Part shown: piece after piece, positions 54,970 to 64,000 of the stretch
How the letters are laid out: each line of letters begins with the position of its first letter
Numbering within the stretch: the first letter of the stretch is position 1
Translations under genes and position numbers: made by a program
Source: Methylococcaceae bacterium
GTDB lineage: Bacteria > Pseudomonadota > Gammaproteobacteria > Methylococcales > Methylomonadaceae
Direction of reading: 5' to 3'
Assembly (NCBI GenBank): GCA_021647585.1
Contig: JAKIUK010000014.1
Location: forward strand, 1-64,000
DNA: 64,000 nucleotides
Notes under the pieces: model-generated
Told to the model about the DNA's origin: nothing
What the model saw: the letters and a program-made list of their open reading frames with translations, nothing else
Databases searched by the model: none

Positions 54970-55356
54970 CTACCCCCCCTGACCCGTTAAAGTGCGAATC
55001 CCCCAAAACAAAAACATATCCAAAAACCACAAGATCAAACCAACAATAAAAACCATACCAAATACTAACAATGTGGTCCTAATGGTTTCTTCTCGAGTAG
55101 GCCAGACTACCTTTCTGACTTCTTGTTTTGCTTCAAGTGAAAAAATCCAGATATTTTTTCCTGTACTTGTTGTCAACATAATACCTATTGCAAGCAGTAC
55201 AACCACAACCAGCGCCAACACTCTATAAAGCAATGTAAAGCCTGGCACATCAGCAAAATAATAAAACGCAGCTACTCCAGCCACTACAAATACAAGAGAC
55301 AAACCTTGCTTTATAACATCAACTACCTTTGATGCCTCTTCCGCCTGTGCATTCAT
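54970..55356 (-). CDS. secE: Protein translocase subunit SecE
   Basis: 128 residues with three predicted membrane helices, the gammaproteobacterial form. The essential cytoplasmic and C-terminal part contains QEVRKVVWPTREETIRTT. Overlap and order with nusG are standard. Confidence 0.97.
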   Translation of the reverse strand: MNAQAEEASKVVDVIKQGLSLVFVVAGVAAFYYFADVPGFTLLYRVLALVVVVLLAIGIMLTTSTGKNIWIFSLEAKQEVRKVVWPTREETIRTTLLVFGMVFIVGLILWFLDMFLFWGIRTLTGQGG

Positions 55357-55397
55357 TTATAAATTTGGAAAATTAAATTATTGAGTTATTTTCTGAA

Positions 55398-55473
55398 TGG
55401 CAGGCCAGGAGGGACTCGAACCCACAACCTGCGGTTTTGGAGACCGCTGCTCTACCAATTGAGCCACTGACCT
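55398..55473 (-). tRNA. tRNA-Trp (CCA)
   Basis: 76-nt cloverleaf on the minus strand: acceptor AGGTCAG/CTGGCCT, anticodon loop CTCCAAA (CCA), T-arm GGTTCGAGTCC, encoded 3' CCA. It lies just upstream of secE. A weak promoter-like pair (TTGCAT, 17 nt, TAAAGT) lies in the 110 bp before it. Confidence 0.97.
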
Positions 55474-55583
55474 ATTCAGAAAACCGTAAAGAATTGAATA
55501 CTTTACTACACAAAAAAAATAAATGCAATAAAATATATAAAATTGCTGCACCACTCTTACTGCTCCTACTGGTATCGACCAAC

Positions 55584-55659
<76 letters not shown>

Positions 55660-55682
55660 ACATTTTTTGTTTTTTGTGGAAT

Positions 55683-55756
55683 TGGAGCGGGTGATGGGAA
55701 TCGAACCCACATAATCAGCTTGGAAGGCTGGAGTTCTACCACTGAACTACACCCGC
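55683..55756 (-). tRNA. tRNA-Gly (TCC)
   Basis: 74-nt cloverleaf: acceptor GCGGGTG/CACCCGC, anticodon TCC in CTTCCAA, T-arm GGTTCGATTCC, encoded CCA. Second of the Tyr-Gly-Thr-Trp tRNA series. Confidence 0.97.
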
Positions 55757-55778
55757 ATATTTCCCTTATTGGAAAGAA

Positions 55779-55863
55779 TGGTGGAGGGGGGAGGATTCGA
55801 ACCTCCGAAGGTAGAACCGTCAGATTTACAGTCTGATCCCTTTGGCCACTCGGGAACCCCTCC
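55779..55863 (-). tRNA. tRNA-Tyr (GTA)
   Basis: 85-nt class II tRNA with a long variable arm: acceptor GGAGGGG/CCCCTCC-type pairing, anticodon GTA in CTGTAAA, T-arm GGTTCGAATCC, encoded CCA. First of the tRNA series, 10 bp below a consensus-like promoter. Confidence 0.97.
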
Positions 55864-55873
55864 TGAACCGACT

Positions 55874-55902
55874 ATTATGATTCACAACACCCTTGCAGTC
55901 AA
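55874..55902 (-). promoter_or_regulatory. Promoter of the tRNA-Tyr-Gly-Thr(-Trp) operon
   Basis: TTGACT at 55902-55897, a 17-nt spacer, CATAAT at 55879-55874 on the minus strand, 10 bp upstream of the mature tRNA-Tyr 5' end. Strong form and ideal spacing. Confidence 0.75.
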
Positions 55903-56123
55903 TAATTATTTTCAATTTTCCAATAATTCATATACCTTTATAACAAACCAAAGGTTTTGATCTGCCTGTTTTTTTCAAGGCTATCAGCAGAAGCAACATC
56001 AGACCCAAGGTTAAATAGATGTATTCACAGCATGCTTAAGGAATAAAACAGAAGCAGTCTATTGCAAGCTCACAACAATCATATTGATTATTCTTTCGAC
56101 TAAAACCGGCTACAGACAACCAC

Positions 56124-56699
56124 CTAGCCAGGAGATTTATTTAATCCATTCATAGCTGTTGCCATATCACCAGCCACAATCTTATTTATTTGTTGATCAA
56201 TCAGAACAAAGGCCGACAACATCAAGCCAAATTCTTCTTTAGACGGATTAGACAATACGTAATCAGCTACCGGTCTGCCAGAAACAGGACGCCCTATCCC
56301 CAGCCTAATCCGATAAAAATTCTTTTCACCCAGACTCGCCATGATATCACGCAAACCATTATGCCCAGCATGCCCCCCGCCCTTCTTAAGCTTTACCACA
56401 CCTACACTTAAGTCCAGCTCATCATGAATAATCAAAATCTCATCCACCTTGAATTTATAATACCTCGCCACCGAACCCACCGACAAACCGCTACGATTCA
56501 TAAATGTCTGAGGCTTGAGAAAAATCACCTTTCCTCCGCCCACATGACTACTAGCAGTAATACCATGAAACTTTGACTCTACAGACCAGGATCCGCCACA
56601 ACTACCAAGCAAATGATCTAAAAACAAAAAACCGGCGTTATGCCGGTTTTTTTCATACTGTCGACCCGGATTACCCAGACCAGCTATAAGCTTAATCAC
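56124..56699 (-). CDS. pth: Peptidyl-tRNA hydrolase
   Basis: Releases tRNA from prematurely dropped peptidyl-tRNA. N10 and catalytic H20 (KNRHNAGF) and the IHDELDL aspartate region are present; GRPVSGRPVADYVLSNP near the C-terminus. 191 residues, normal. It follows rplY by 5 bp. Codons 17-25 coincide with a terminator-like hairpin (56628-56653). Confidence 0.97.
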   Translation of the reverse strand: MIKLIAGLGNPGRQYEKNRHNAGFLFLDHLLGSCGGSWSVESKFHGITASSHVGGGKVIFLKPQTFMNRSGLSVGSVARYYKFKVDEILIIHDELDLSVGVVKLKKGGGHAGHNGLRDIMASLGEKNFYRIRLGIGRPVSGRPVADYVLSNPSKEEFGLMLSAFVLIDQQINKIVAGDMATAMNGLNKSPG

Positions 56700-56704
56700 T
56701 ACTG

Positions 56705-57346
56705 CTATTCATCACCATCTTCAGCATCTTCTTCAGAGGAGACCTCATCATCCTCATCCTCTTTAACTGCTTTTGTCTTCACAACTTGAGCAACAGTATG
56801 ATCATGATCACCCTTTTGTGCCAAAATAACAATCTCGACACCTTCCGGTAGTACAATATCAGTAAGATGGAGTGAATCACCAATATCGAGTCCACTTAAG
56901 TCTACCTCAATATATTCTGGTAATGCAGAAGGCAAACAAGAGACCTCAACATCCACCATTGCATGTGTTACCACTCCACCTGCTTTCGCCCCAACACACG
57001 TATCTTCATTGATAAAATGCAAAGGGACATGAACTTTTAATACATGCGTTGCATCAACACGCATAAAATCCATATGCAAAACCTGGGGCTTCGCTGGGTG
57101 ACGCTGAATACCTTTTAAAATCGCCTTCTCTGTTTTTCCATCTATCTTTAAATCTAAAACATGAGAATAAACTGCCTCGTGATCTAAATGCTTAAGCACC
57201 TCGTTATGCACTAAAACAATCGATTGAGGCACCTGACCCCCACCATAAACAACCGCAGGCACATTACCATTGCGACGGACTGCTCTTGCCGCACGCTTAC
57301 CTGACAGATCGCGATTTTCAGCTACAAATTCAAACACGCTAGACAT
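56705..57346 (-). CDS. rplY: 50S ribosomal protein L25 (CTC/TL5 long form)
   Basis: 5S rRNA-binding protein with the extra C-terminal domain of the general-stress CTC type, 213 residues. The ATG at 57346 (MSSVFEFVAENRDLSGKRAA) has GGAG 6 nt before it; a longer reading toward 57397 has no support. The tail is highly acidic (EDEDDEVSSEEDAEDGDE). Confidence 0.96.
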   Translation of the reverse strand: MSSVFEFVAENRDLSGKRAARAVRRNGNVPAVVYGGGQVPQSIVLVHNEVLKHLDHEAVYSHVLDLKIDGKTEKAILKGIQRHPAKPQVLHMDFMRVDATHVLKVHVPLHFINEDTCVGAKAGGVVTHAMVDVEVSCLPSALPEYIEVDLSGLDIGDSLHLTDIVLPEGVEIVILAQKGDHDHTVAQVVKTKAVKEDEDDEVSSEEDAEDGDE

Positions 57347-57397
57347 CTTTTTCTCCAAACTCGCTCTTACAAGCGCTTCAATATAAATTTCATTCAA

Positions 57398-58351
57398 TCA
57401 ATCAACATAGAGCGAACTCACCGACTCACTCTCAGCAATTCGCCTAATTGTTTCAGCCAGCATCTCAGCAACGCTTAGCTGTCTAATTTGTCCTATCGAC
57501 AACAATTCTTCGTTTAATGGTATGGTATCGGTTACTACCAACTCATCCAACACCGAAGCTTTCACATTTTCTGCCGCTGCACCCGATAAAACCGGATGCG
57601 TGCAGTACGCTACGACCTTCAGGGCCCCATTCTTCTTCAATGCCGCCGCTGCATGACACAAAGTTCCCGCCGTATCAACCAGATCATCAACCATCACACA
57701 GGTCCGCCCAGAAACATCACCAATAATATGCATTATCTCGGACACATTAGCTTTCGGACGGCGCTTATCAATAATAGCCAAATCCGCATCACCCAAACGC
57801 TTTGCCAGAGCCCTTGCTCTAACAACACCACCGACATCGGGTGATACAACAATTAAATCCTTATATTTTTGCCGCCAGACATCACCCAACAACAAGGGCG
57901 AGGCATAAACATTATCAACAGGAATATCAAAAAACCCCTGTATCTGGTCAGCATGCAGGTCAACCGTTAAAACACGATCCGCACCCGCAGTATCTATCAT
58001 ATTAGCGACTAATTTTGCAGTAATTGGCACTCTTGCCGAGCGAGATCTCCGGTCCTGCCGGGCATACCCATAATAAGGTATTACTGCAGTTATACGTGAC
58101 GCAGACGCTCTTTTTAAAGCATCAATCATCACCAATAACTCCATCAGATGCTGATCAGCTGGAGAACATGTCGGCTGAATGACAAACACATCCCTACCAC
58201 GAACATTTTCTTCAATCTCTACTACAATCTCCCCATCACTAAAACGTCCAACAGTCGCCATGCCTAAACGCATGTTCAACTTCCTCACTATACCTTCAGA
58301 TAAAGCTCTATTAGCGTTACCAGAAAATACCATCATAGAGGAATCTTGCAT
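57398..58351 (-). CDS. prs: Ribose-phosphate pyrophosphokinase
   Basis: Makes PRPP from ribose-5-phosphate and ATP for nucleotide, histidine and tryptophan synthesis. [40 protein letters not shown] and the PRPP loop [13 protein letters not shown] are intact. The ATG at 58351 has GGAG 7 nt upstream and gives 317 residues; a TTG one codon upstream is less likely. Confidence 0.97.
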   Translation of the reverse strand: MQDSSMMVFSGNANRALSEGIVRKLNMRLGMATVGRFSDGEIVVEIEENVRGRDVFVIQPTCSPADQHLMELLVMIDALKRASASRITAVIPYYGYARQDRRSRSARVPITAKLVANMIDTAGADRVLTVDLHADQIQGFFDIPVDNVYASPLLLGDVWRQKYKDLIVVSPDVGGVVRARALAKRLGDADLAIIDKRRPKANVSEIMHIIGDVSGRTCVMVDDLVDTAGTLCHAAAALKKNGALKVVAYCTHPVLSGAAAENVKASVLDELVVTDTIPLNEELLSIGQIRQLSVAEMLAETIRRIAESESVSSLYVD

Positions 58352-58388
58352 CAAAGCACTCCGTCAGATTTTGCAATTGGAGACAAAA

Positions 58389-58463
58389 TGGCTGGGCTGC
58401 CAGGATTCGAACCTGGGTATGCGGAGATCAAAACCCCGTGCCTTACCGCTTGGCGACAGCCCA
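58389..58463 (-). tRNA. tRNA-Gln (TTG)
   Basis: 75-nt cloverleaf: acceptor TGGGCTG/CAGCCCA, anticodon TTG in TTTTGAT, T-arm GGTTCGAATCC, encoded CCA. It lies between ispE and prs, as in Pseudomonas, and is probably cut from their shared transcript. Confidence 0.97.
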
Positions 58464-58472
58464 ATAAAACTT

Positions 58473-59327
58473 TTAAACCAGCGCATCCAACAATAGCGAC
58501 CTATTCAACCCTTTGGTTAAATAAACCTGCCATTGTTTTTTCAATGTCTCATATGCCTCTACTGCTGATTCTTTACAATCAAACTGTGCAAAAACACATG
58601 CCCCTGTACCTGTCAACCTAGCCTCAGAAAACCTCGCCAGATCAACCAAAGCTTTTTCAACTGGCTGATAAATTTTGCGAACTACAGCAACACAATCATT
58701 TTGATGCTGACCCGCAATAAAGTCAGCCATTGTGATTGATTTACTATCCCTTGTCAAATCTTTAACCGAAAAAATTTCTTTGGTATCGACATGACAATCT
58801 GGCTTTATTATCACTAACCATTTTTCATCCACATCAATTTTCTTCAATATTTCACCTACCCCCTCTGCCCATGCCGCATGCCCATATATAAATACCGGTA
58901 CATCTGCGCCTAACTGCAAGCCAAGCTGCATCAATCTCTCTACTGACAACCCCAACTTCCACAACCGATTTAATATAACCAGTGTTGTCGCTGCATCTGA
59001 ACTACCTCCACCAAGCCCACCACCCATAGGCAGGTTCTTTTCAATTTCTATACATACTCCCTGCTGACAGCCTATTTCCTGTTTTAACAGATTTGCTGCT
59101 CGTACAGTCAAGTTCATTTCTTCTGCAACCCCGGGTATAGGGGTATGCAGACTTATGCGCCCATCATCGACCGGGCGAAAAGTCAGCCAATCACATAAAT
59201 CTGTTAACTGAAATACCGTTTGCAGCAGATGATAACCATCTTCCCTTTGCCCAGTGATCCTTAACATCAAATTTATTTTTGCTGGTGCAGGCCATTTTTT
59301 ACCCCATCCAGTCATATCATTGCTCAT
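58473..59327 (-). CDS. ispE: 4-diphosphocytidyl-2-C-methylerythritol kinase
   Basis: GHMP kinase of the non-mevalonate isoprenoid pathway. PAPAKINLMLRITGQREDGYH at the N-terminus (in part) and the phosphate loop PMGGGLGGGSSDAATTL. 284 residues. It ends 10 bp before tRNA-Gln. Upstream, 59328-59577 separates it from lolB; I see no gene there. Confidence 0.97.
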   Translation of the reverse strand: MSNDMTGWGKKWPAPAKINLMLRITGQREDGYHLLQTVFQLTDLCDWLTFRPVDDGRISLHTPIPGVAEEMNLTVRAANLLKQEIGCQQGVCIEIEKNLPMGGGLGGGSSDAATTLVILNRLWKLGLSVERLMQLGLQLGADVPVFIYGHAAWAEGVGEILKKIDVDEKWLVIIKPDCHVDTKEIFSVKDLTRDSKSITMADFIAGQHQNDCVAVVRKIYQPVEKALVDLARFSEARLTGTGACVFAQFDCKESAVEAYETLKKQWQVYLTKGLNRSLLLDALV

Positions 59328-59577
59328 TATATTTACTATTCTAAGTTCTCAAAATTAACAGCTTATTTTATACCGTATTTTGTCTGGCCAGATTGCCTCA
59401 AAAAGGCTAGCCGTTAAGGGTCTTACATCTGTCATTTGAGACATGATGCTGTTTAGTTATTATCACCCTACTTTTCGATTATGATGGCCTGGACAGACTC
59501 AACGAGCTCAGAAAAACAGAAGCGATTGCTACTCTTGAAGTACAAATAAGACTGGTAATTTATTTCTTCAAACCACC

Positions 59578-60144
59578 TTAGATGTCCCAATGACTAATAA
59601 TTAACTTCAATTTAGTTAGCTCTTTCTCTACTTTTATTTTCCTTGGCATCTCATTCTGACCCTCAAGCTGCATCTGCAAATATTGTACACTCCATCCTGA
59701 TTGCAAAAAGCCATTTTCAAACTCGACATAATTGGCAGTGGGTTCAGCCAATCCGAGAACCCAGAATTTTAACGCTGAAACCGGCACGACAATTCCCGTG
59801 TACATTGAAATAACTTCATCCAGATTGCCATAATGTTGCAACCGCTTATCACCAAAATCAATGACTACACTGTCTCCAGTGAGCACTAATAATGTTCGCC
59901 CTTGCCCAAAAGGTCCGGCCAGTTCAATTTCATCCCTATCCGCTTGGTGCCTCCAGTTAATTGATGCTGAAAAAGATTCGTTTTCATTTGCCAAAGCAAG
60001 CCTACCGGCAAAAGACCAAACGCTACTATCATATAAATATTCACGTTCGGCCAGTTGAAATGGAATTGCTGATTTAATGGGTGCATCTGCACACGAAGCC
60101 AAAACTGCTAACAACAATAACCCAAATATTACTCTGACAATCAT
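59578..60144 (-). CDS. lolB: Outer-membrane lipoprotein insertion protein LolB
   Basis: Accepts lipoproteins from LolA and inserts them in the outer membrane. Signal peptide with lipobox ending LASC (lipidated C18). WSFAGRLALANENESFSASINWRH and GPFGQGRTLLVLTGD match the family; 188 residues. Directly follows the TPR lipoprotein gene. Confidence 0.93.
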   Translation of the reverse strand: MIVRVIFGLLLLAVLASCADAPIKSAIPFQLAEREYLYDSSVWSFAGRLALANENESFSASINWRHQADRDEIELAGPFGQGRTLLVLTGDSVVIDFGDKRLQHYGNLDEVISMYTGIVVPVSALKFWVLGLAEPTANYVEFENGFLQSGWSVQYLQMQLEGQNEMPRKIKVEKELTKLKLIISHWDI

Positions 60145-61887
60145 CTATTGATGGTTTTCCAGAATCATATGCTGAATCTTTAAAAGATATTCGTCATCAG
60201 GGGATTTTTTTATCGCTTTTTCAAAAATATTTTTTGCTTCTTCCTTATCACCCAGACTCCACAAAACTTCGGCAAGGTGTGCAGCAATTTCACTTTCAGG
60301 TTGTTTTTCATACGCAGAACGCAGGTATTTTAATGCCTTCATGCTCTCACCTTGCTTAAAATGCAACCATCCAATACTGTCTATAATCACAGCTTCTTCA
60401 GGTTTAAGTGTAATTGCACGTTGCAAATAACCTTCCGCTTCTTCAAATCTATCCGTTCTATCAACCAAAGTGTATCCTAATGCATTCAAAGTACTGGCAT
60501 CATCAGGATTCTTTAATAATATTTTTTTTAAGTCTGATTCTAAAAGATCAAGTCTATCCAGTTTTTCTGCTATTAAAGCTCGCGTATAAAGTAAATTCCG
60601 GTGATCAGGATTTTTTTTCAGTGCATCAGTCAAAATATCAAATGCTTTTTGATAATCTTTTTGCCCACTGTAGACTTCAGTTTCCAGCAACAGAATTTGT
60701 ATTTTTTGTTTTGGAAATTCATCAGTTAAAGCAGATAAACGACTTTCAGCCTCAACGAAATTCTTTTGACTTAACAATACAGAAACTGCCGCCATTGAAG
60801 CCTCATAGTGATAAGCGCCTTGAGTTACTTTATCAAACCAGACCAAAGCCTTCTCATAATGCTTATTTTTATATTCAATTCTTCCAATATAAAAACTTGC
60901 CTGCGCACCCCATGTAGGGATATTAACCATTTGTTTCAATTTAACCAGTGCTTTATGTTCTTTTTCTTGCTGTAGATAAATCAAAGCAATGGCAAACTGA
61001 CTTTCCGCGTCATCGGGCTTGTTTGTTAAAATTTCCTGATACAACTGCATCGCATCTTCTAATGCTTTGGTTTTAACTAAAACCTGGGCCAGCATTTTCT
61101 TTACTCGATGATTATCTGGTGTTTTTTCCAGGATTTTTTCCAAGTCATCCCTAGCCGCGTCCAGTTCACCGACCTGAGCAGCCAATTGTGCTCGCAAAAT
61201 AAGTGCTTTATTCCAACTAGGCTCCAGAGCCAAAGCTTTATTAACTTTTTCTTTTGCTACATTCCCTTTATTAAGCTTTCCAGCTATTAAGGCCTGTACA
61301 AAATAAACCACTGCCTGCTCAGGGTGTTGAACCGCAACATCTTCCAGCACACTAAATATAACATCGGCTCTACCATCCTTAGCAAGAACCTTAGTCAACT
61401 CCATCAACGTTGACTCAAATCCTGCCGGGTCATCTGCCAAAATCCTATTCAAATGTGCTAATGCTACTTTTCTATCTCCTCTTCTCAACGCAGACAAAGC
61501 AGCTATTTTTCTAGCCGTCAGATTTTTATCATCCTGTTTTAGCCATAGTGAAACAGCCTCAGCAGTTTTGTCAGTGTTTTTTAAAAAAACACCTATTTTG
61601 GCGGCTCTTTCTGAAATCCTTGGATCATTAACTCGTTTGGCTGCTTGCAAATAACCATCCAGAGCAACGCCATATTGATTTCTTTGGCCAGCAATTTCTG
61701 CCGTTAATAATAAATAAAGTACATCAGGTGAAATAGCCGTAATTTTTTCCGAATCAACTTCCTGTTCAGCACTATTTGTTTCAGCTTTCTGTGTCGATCG
61801 TTTACGCAATTCCTTATCAGGCATGCTTGCACAGCCGACTAAAAACAAAAATATCAGTCCTGTTATTAACTTTATAATGAACACCAC
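60145..61887 (-). CDS. TPR-repeat lipoprotein
   Basis: 580 residues. N-terminal signal peptide with lipobox LVGC (lipidated C19), then TPR-like repeats through most of the chain (~50-570), for example NALGYTLVDRTDRFEEAEGYLQRAI in the C-terminal half. Probably an outer-membrane-anchored periplasmic scaffold. Its place upstream of lolB and divergent from hemA is conserved in Pseudomonas. Exact function unknown. Confidence 0.9.
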   Translation of the reverse strand: MVFIIKLITGLIFLFLVGCASMPDKELRKRSTQKAETNSAEQEVDSEKITAISPDVLYLLLTAEIAGQRNQYGVALDGYLQAAKRVNDPRISERAAKIGVFLKNTDKTAEAVSLWLKQDDKNLTARKIAALSALRRGDRKVALAHLNRILADDPAGFESTLMELTKVLAKDGRADVIFSVLEDVAVQHPEQAVVYFVQALIAGKLNKGNVAKEKVNKALALEPSWNKALILRAQLAAQVGELDAARDDLEKILEKTPDNHRVKKMLAQVLVKTKALEDAMQLYQEILTNKPDDAESQFAIALIYLQQEKEHKALVKLKQMVNIPTWGAQASFYIGRIEYKNKHYEKALVWFDKVTQGAYHYEASMAAVSVLLSQKNFVEAESRLSALTDEFPKQKIQILLLETEVYSGQKDYQKAFDILTDALKKNPDHRNLLYTRALIAEKLDRLDLLESDLKKILLKNPDDASTLNALGYTLVDRTDRFEEAEGYLQRAITLKPEEAVIIDSIGWLHFKQGESMKALKYLRSAYEKQPESEIAAHLAEVLWSLGDKEEAKNIFEKAIKKSPDDEYLLKIQHMILENHQ

Positions 61888-62030
61888 GAGTCCCTATTTC
61901 ATAATATTAAACATCCTTATAGAGTATCAGAAAATCAAAAAAAATTAGACCAAGATTTTATTCTATTTGGATAAAAGCAATATATTCCTTAGAATAAGCC
62001 ATTTAAATAATACATTTCGTTATCACTCAA

Positions 62031-63281
62031 ATGACACTTTTGGCCGTAGGGGTAAATTACAATACAGCACCAGTTGCAATCCGGGAACGCTTAGCATTCC
62101 CGGCAGATATGCTTGAATCATCACTAAAAACTTTATGGAATAGCCATAAAATTAACGGCGCTGCCATCTTATCCACCTGCAATAGAACTGAATTTTATTA
62201 TCAGACGGATGAAAACGAACCTAACACCCTGATTGAATGGATTGCTGATATTAAAAAAATCAGCCCAAATGAGTTCACCCCTTATTTATATAGCCACACA
62301 GACAGCCAAACAATACGCCACATGTTTCGTGTCGCTAGCGGCCTGGATTCCATGGTTCTCGGCGAACCCCAGATTCTTGGGCAAATGAAAACGGCCTATC
62401 AGGCGGCTTATGACGCAGGTACACTAGGAAAACATTTAGGCAAACTGTTTCACCATACCTTTTCAGCAGCAAAAAAAGTACGCACGGATACTGCCATCGG
62501 TTCCAGCCCTGTCTCAGTCGCTTTTGCTGCCGTACAACTGGCACAACAAATTTTCGATTCACTCAGCGAACAAACTGCTTTATTAATCGGGGCTGGAGAA
62601 ACTATAGAATTAACTGCCAGGCATTTATATCAAAATAATATAGGCCGTATTATTATTGCCAACAGAACCTTTGACAAAGCCCACGCGCTTGCCGCGCAAT
62701 TTAATGGCTATGCAATTGCCTTGTCAGAAATCCCTACGCATCTTGCTGAAGCTGATATTGTAGTTTCTTCTACTTCCAGCCAACTCCCTATTTTAGGCAA
62801 AGGTAGAGTTGAAAGTGCTATCAAAAAACGTAAACACAAACCCATATTTATGGTTGACCTTGCTGTCCCACGTGATATAGAAGCTGAAGTAGCACAACTC
62901 AAAGACGTCTATTTATATACTGTTGATGACCTGCAACACACCATAGACCAAAACATGGATTCCAGGCGTAAAGCTGCTGAACAGGCCGAAGAAATCATAG
63001 ATACTCAGGTAGAACACTTTATGTCCTGGATGCGTTCTCAAGGTGCTCAATCAGTCATTAAGGACTATCGCCAACAAGCGGAATTAACGCGCGATGAAGT
63101 ACTAGCAAAAGCATTGTCTCAACTTAACAACGGTAACAGTGCAGAAGAAGTATTAAATCGCTTAGCGCATACATTGACCAACAAACTAATTCATACCCCC
63201 AGCAGTCAACTGCGAGAAGCAGGAGCCAACGACAGACACGATTTAGTCTCAGCAGCTAGAGAAATTTTTAAATTAAAATAA
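62031..63281 (+). CDS. hemA: Glutamyl-tRNA reductase
   Basis: First committed step of the C5 tetrapyrrole pathway: glutamyl-tRNA to glutamate-1-semialdehyde. Catalytic cysteine C50 in [28 protein letters not shown], and the NADPH loop [10 protein letters not shown]. 416 residues. Its stop overlaps the prfA start by one base (TAATG). Confidence 0.97.
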   Translation: MTLLAVGVNYNTAPVAIRERLAFPADMLESSLKTLWNSHKINGAAILSTCNRTEFYYQTDENEPNTLIEWIADIKKISPNEFTPYLYSHTDSQTIRHMFRVASGLDSMVLGEPQILGQMKTAYQAAYDAGTLGKHLGKLFHHTFSAAKKVRTDTAIGSSPVSVAFAAVQLAQQIFDSLSEQTALLIGAGETIELTARHLYQNNIGRIIIANRTFDKAHALAAQFNGYAIALSEIPTHLAEADIVVSSTSSQLPILGKGRVESAIKKRKHKPIFMVDLAVPRDIEAEVAQLKDVYLYTVDDLQHTIDQNMDSRRKAAEQAEEIIDTQVEHFMSWMRSQGAQSVIKDYRQQAELTRDEVLAKALSQLNNGNSAEEVLNRLAHTLTNKLIHTPSSQLREAGANDRHDLVSAAREIFKLK

Positions 63282-64000
63282 TGAAAGCATCAATACAAAT
63301 AAAACTTGAGAACCTTGGCGAACGCTTTGAAGAAATTGCAGCACTTCTATCCCAACCTGAAGTACAAAACAACCAAAACAAATTCCGTTCATTGAGCCAG
63401 GAATATGCACAAATTGATCCCATTGTTACGTGTTATAGACAGTATCAGCAGAATCAGGACAACCTTGATGCCGCTAATGAAATGACCAAAGACCCGGATC
63501 CGGAACTGCGGGAAATGGCCAAAGAAGAACAACAAGAATCGGAGAAACTGAAACAAGGTTTAGAACATCAGTTACAAGTTCTGCTATTACCAAAAGATCC
63601 AAATGATAACCGAAATGTTTTTTTAGAAGTCAGAGCTGGAACGGGAGGCGATGAAGCTGCTATATTTTCAGGTGACCTGGCAAAAATGTATCAGCGTTTT
63701 GCTGAGAAGAAAGGCTGGAATATTGAAATCATCAATGAAAACAGAAGTGATCACGGTGGCTATAAAGAAATTATTCTGCGTATTGCCGGGCAAGATGTTT
63801 ACTCACAATTAAAATTTGAATCCGGTGCCCACCGTGTCCAACGTGTGCCTGAAACAGAGTCTCAAGGCCGGGTCCATACCTCTGCATGTACGGTAGCCAT
63901 CATGCCTGAAGTTGAAAGTGTTGATGAATATGAGATAAAGTCAGCAGATTTGCGTGTGGATACTTTCAGAGCCTCGGGTTCTGGTGGCCAGCATGTCAAC
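63281..64000 (+). CDS. prfA: Peptide chain release factor 1, truncated by window edge
   Basis: The first 240 codons are present. [20 protein letters not shown] start; [21 protein letters not shown]; the GSGGQHVN motif for peptidyl-tRNA hydrolysis falls at the window end. The hemA-prfA pair is conserved in gammaproteobacteria. No stop or frameshift is seen in the visible part. Confidence 0.97.
   Translation, partial: MKASIQIKLENLGERFEEIAALLSQPEVQNNQNKFRSLSQEYAQIDPIVTCYRQYQQNQDNLDAANEMTKDPDPELREMAKEEQQESEKLKQGLEHQLQVLLLPKDPNDNRNVFLEVRAGTGGDEAAIFSGDLAKMYQRFAEKKGWNIEIINENRSDHGGYKEIILRIAGQDVYSQLKFESGAHRVQRVPETESQGRVHTSACTVAIMPEVESVDEYEIKSADLRVDTFRASGSGGQHVN

Noticed and set aside
59440..59580. 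About 44 codons of open frame including FDYDGLDRLNELRK, faintly like an RHS/YD repeat, between ispE and lolB
   Set aside because: No start codon, very short, similarity too weak to call a pseudogene.

Overview
This window is a stretch of a low-GC gammaproteobacterial chromosome. The evidence is the protein sequences, a 16S rRNA 5' part with a gammaproteobacterial boxA leader, and gene neighbourhoods shared with Pseudomonas and its relatives: tyrS / M23 peptidase / anmK / erpA, and hemA-prfA divergent from a TPR lipoprotein-lolB-ispE-tRNA-Gln-prs-rplY-pth. No gene marks the energy metabolism, so I do not name a genus.

Layout. (1) 1-1.3 kb: 5' half of a 16S gene reading off the left edge, with its leader (boxA, UUCG hairpin) and two very similar tandem promoters. 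(2) 1.3-8.8 kb: housekeeping genes tyrS, an M23 endopeptidase, anmK, erpA, argC, a quinone oxidoreductase, a sulfurtransferase, and a small membrane protein. (3) 9.1-13.8 kb: a conserved but unexplained 471-residue protein and a large Cache-HAMP-GAF-HD-GYP signalling protein. These are the most accessory-looking genes. (4) 13.8-19.3 kb: a MITE-like insertion at the ubiA stop codon, ubiA and hldE, then a divergent run arsC-wrbA-DUF2069-hda-panE. (5) 19.7-25.7 kb: a second EF-G, sodB, a CYTH protein, a TPR protein, fdxA, and about 1 kb of non-coding DNA holding decayed mobile elements. (6) 25.7-55.4 kb, minus strand: secE-nusG / rplKA / rplJL-rpoBC / rpsL-rpsG-fusA-tuf / S10 / spc / alpha, about 30 kb of core translation, secretion and transcription genes. 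(7) 55.4-58.5 kb: tRNAs Trp, Thr, Gly and Tyr (no tuf gene among them), pth, rplY, prs, tRNA-Gln. (8) 58.5-64 kb: ispE, lolB, a TPR lipoprotein, divergent hemA and a truncated prfA.

The bulk of the window is essential machinery. The unexpected structure lies between genes. Three short non-autonomous insertions each have terminal inverted repeats and target-site duplications that can be read directly. Two of them (163 and 329 bp) share the same ends and have 5-bp duplications. The third (187 bp) has perfect 18-bp ends and a 6-bp duplication that touches the ubiA stop codon. Other points of note are a terminator-like hairpin inside the pth coding region, an intrinsic terminator between nusG and rplK, the absent tuf copy in the tRNA cluster, an HD-GYP domain carrying a large insertion, and the 471-residue protein with a degenerate nucleotidyltransferase-like motif. 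I found no convincing defence, CRISPR or secondary-metabolite system.
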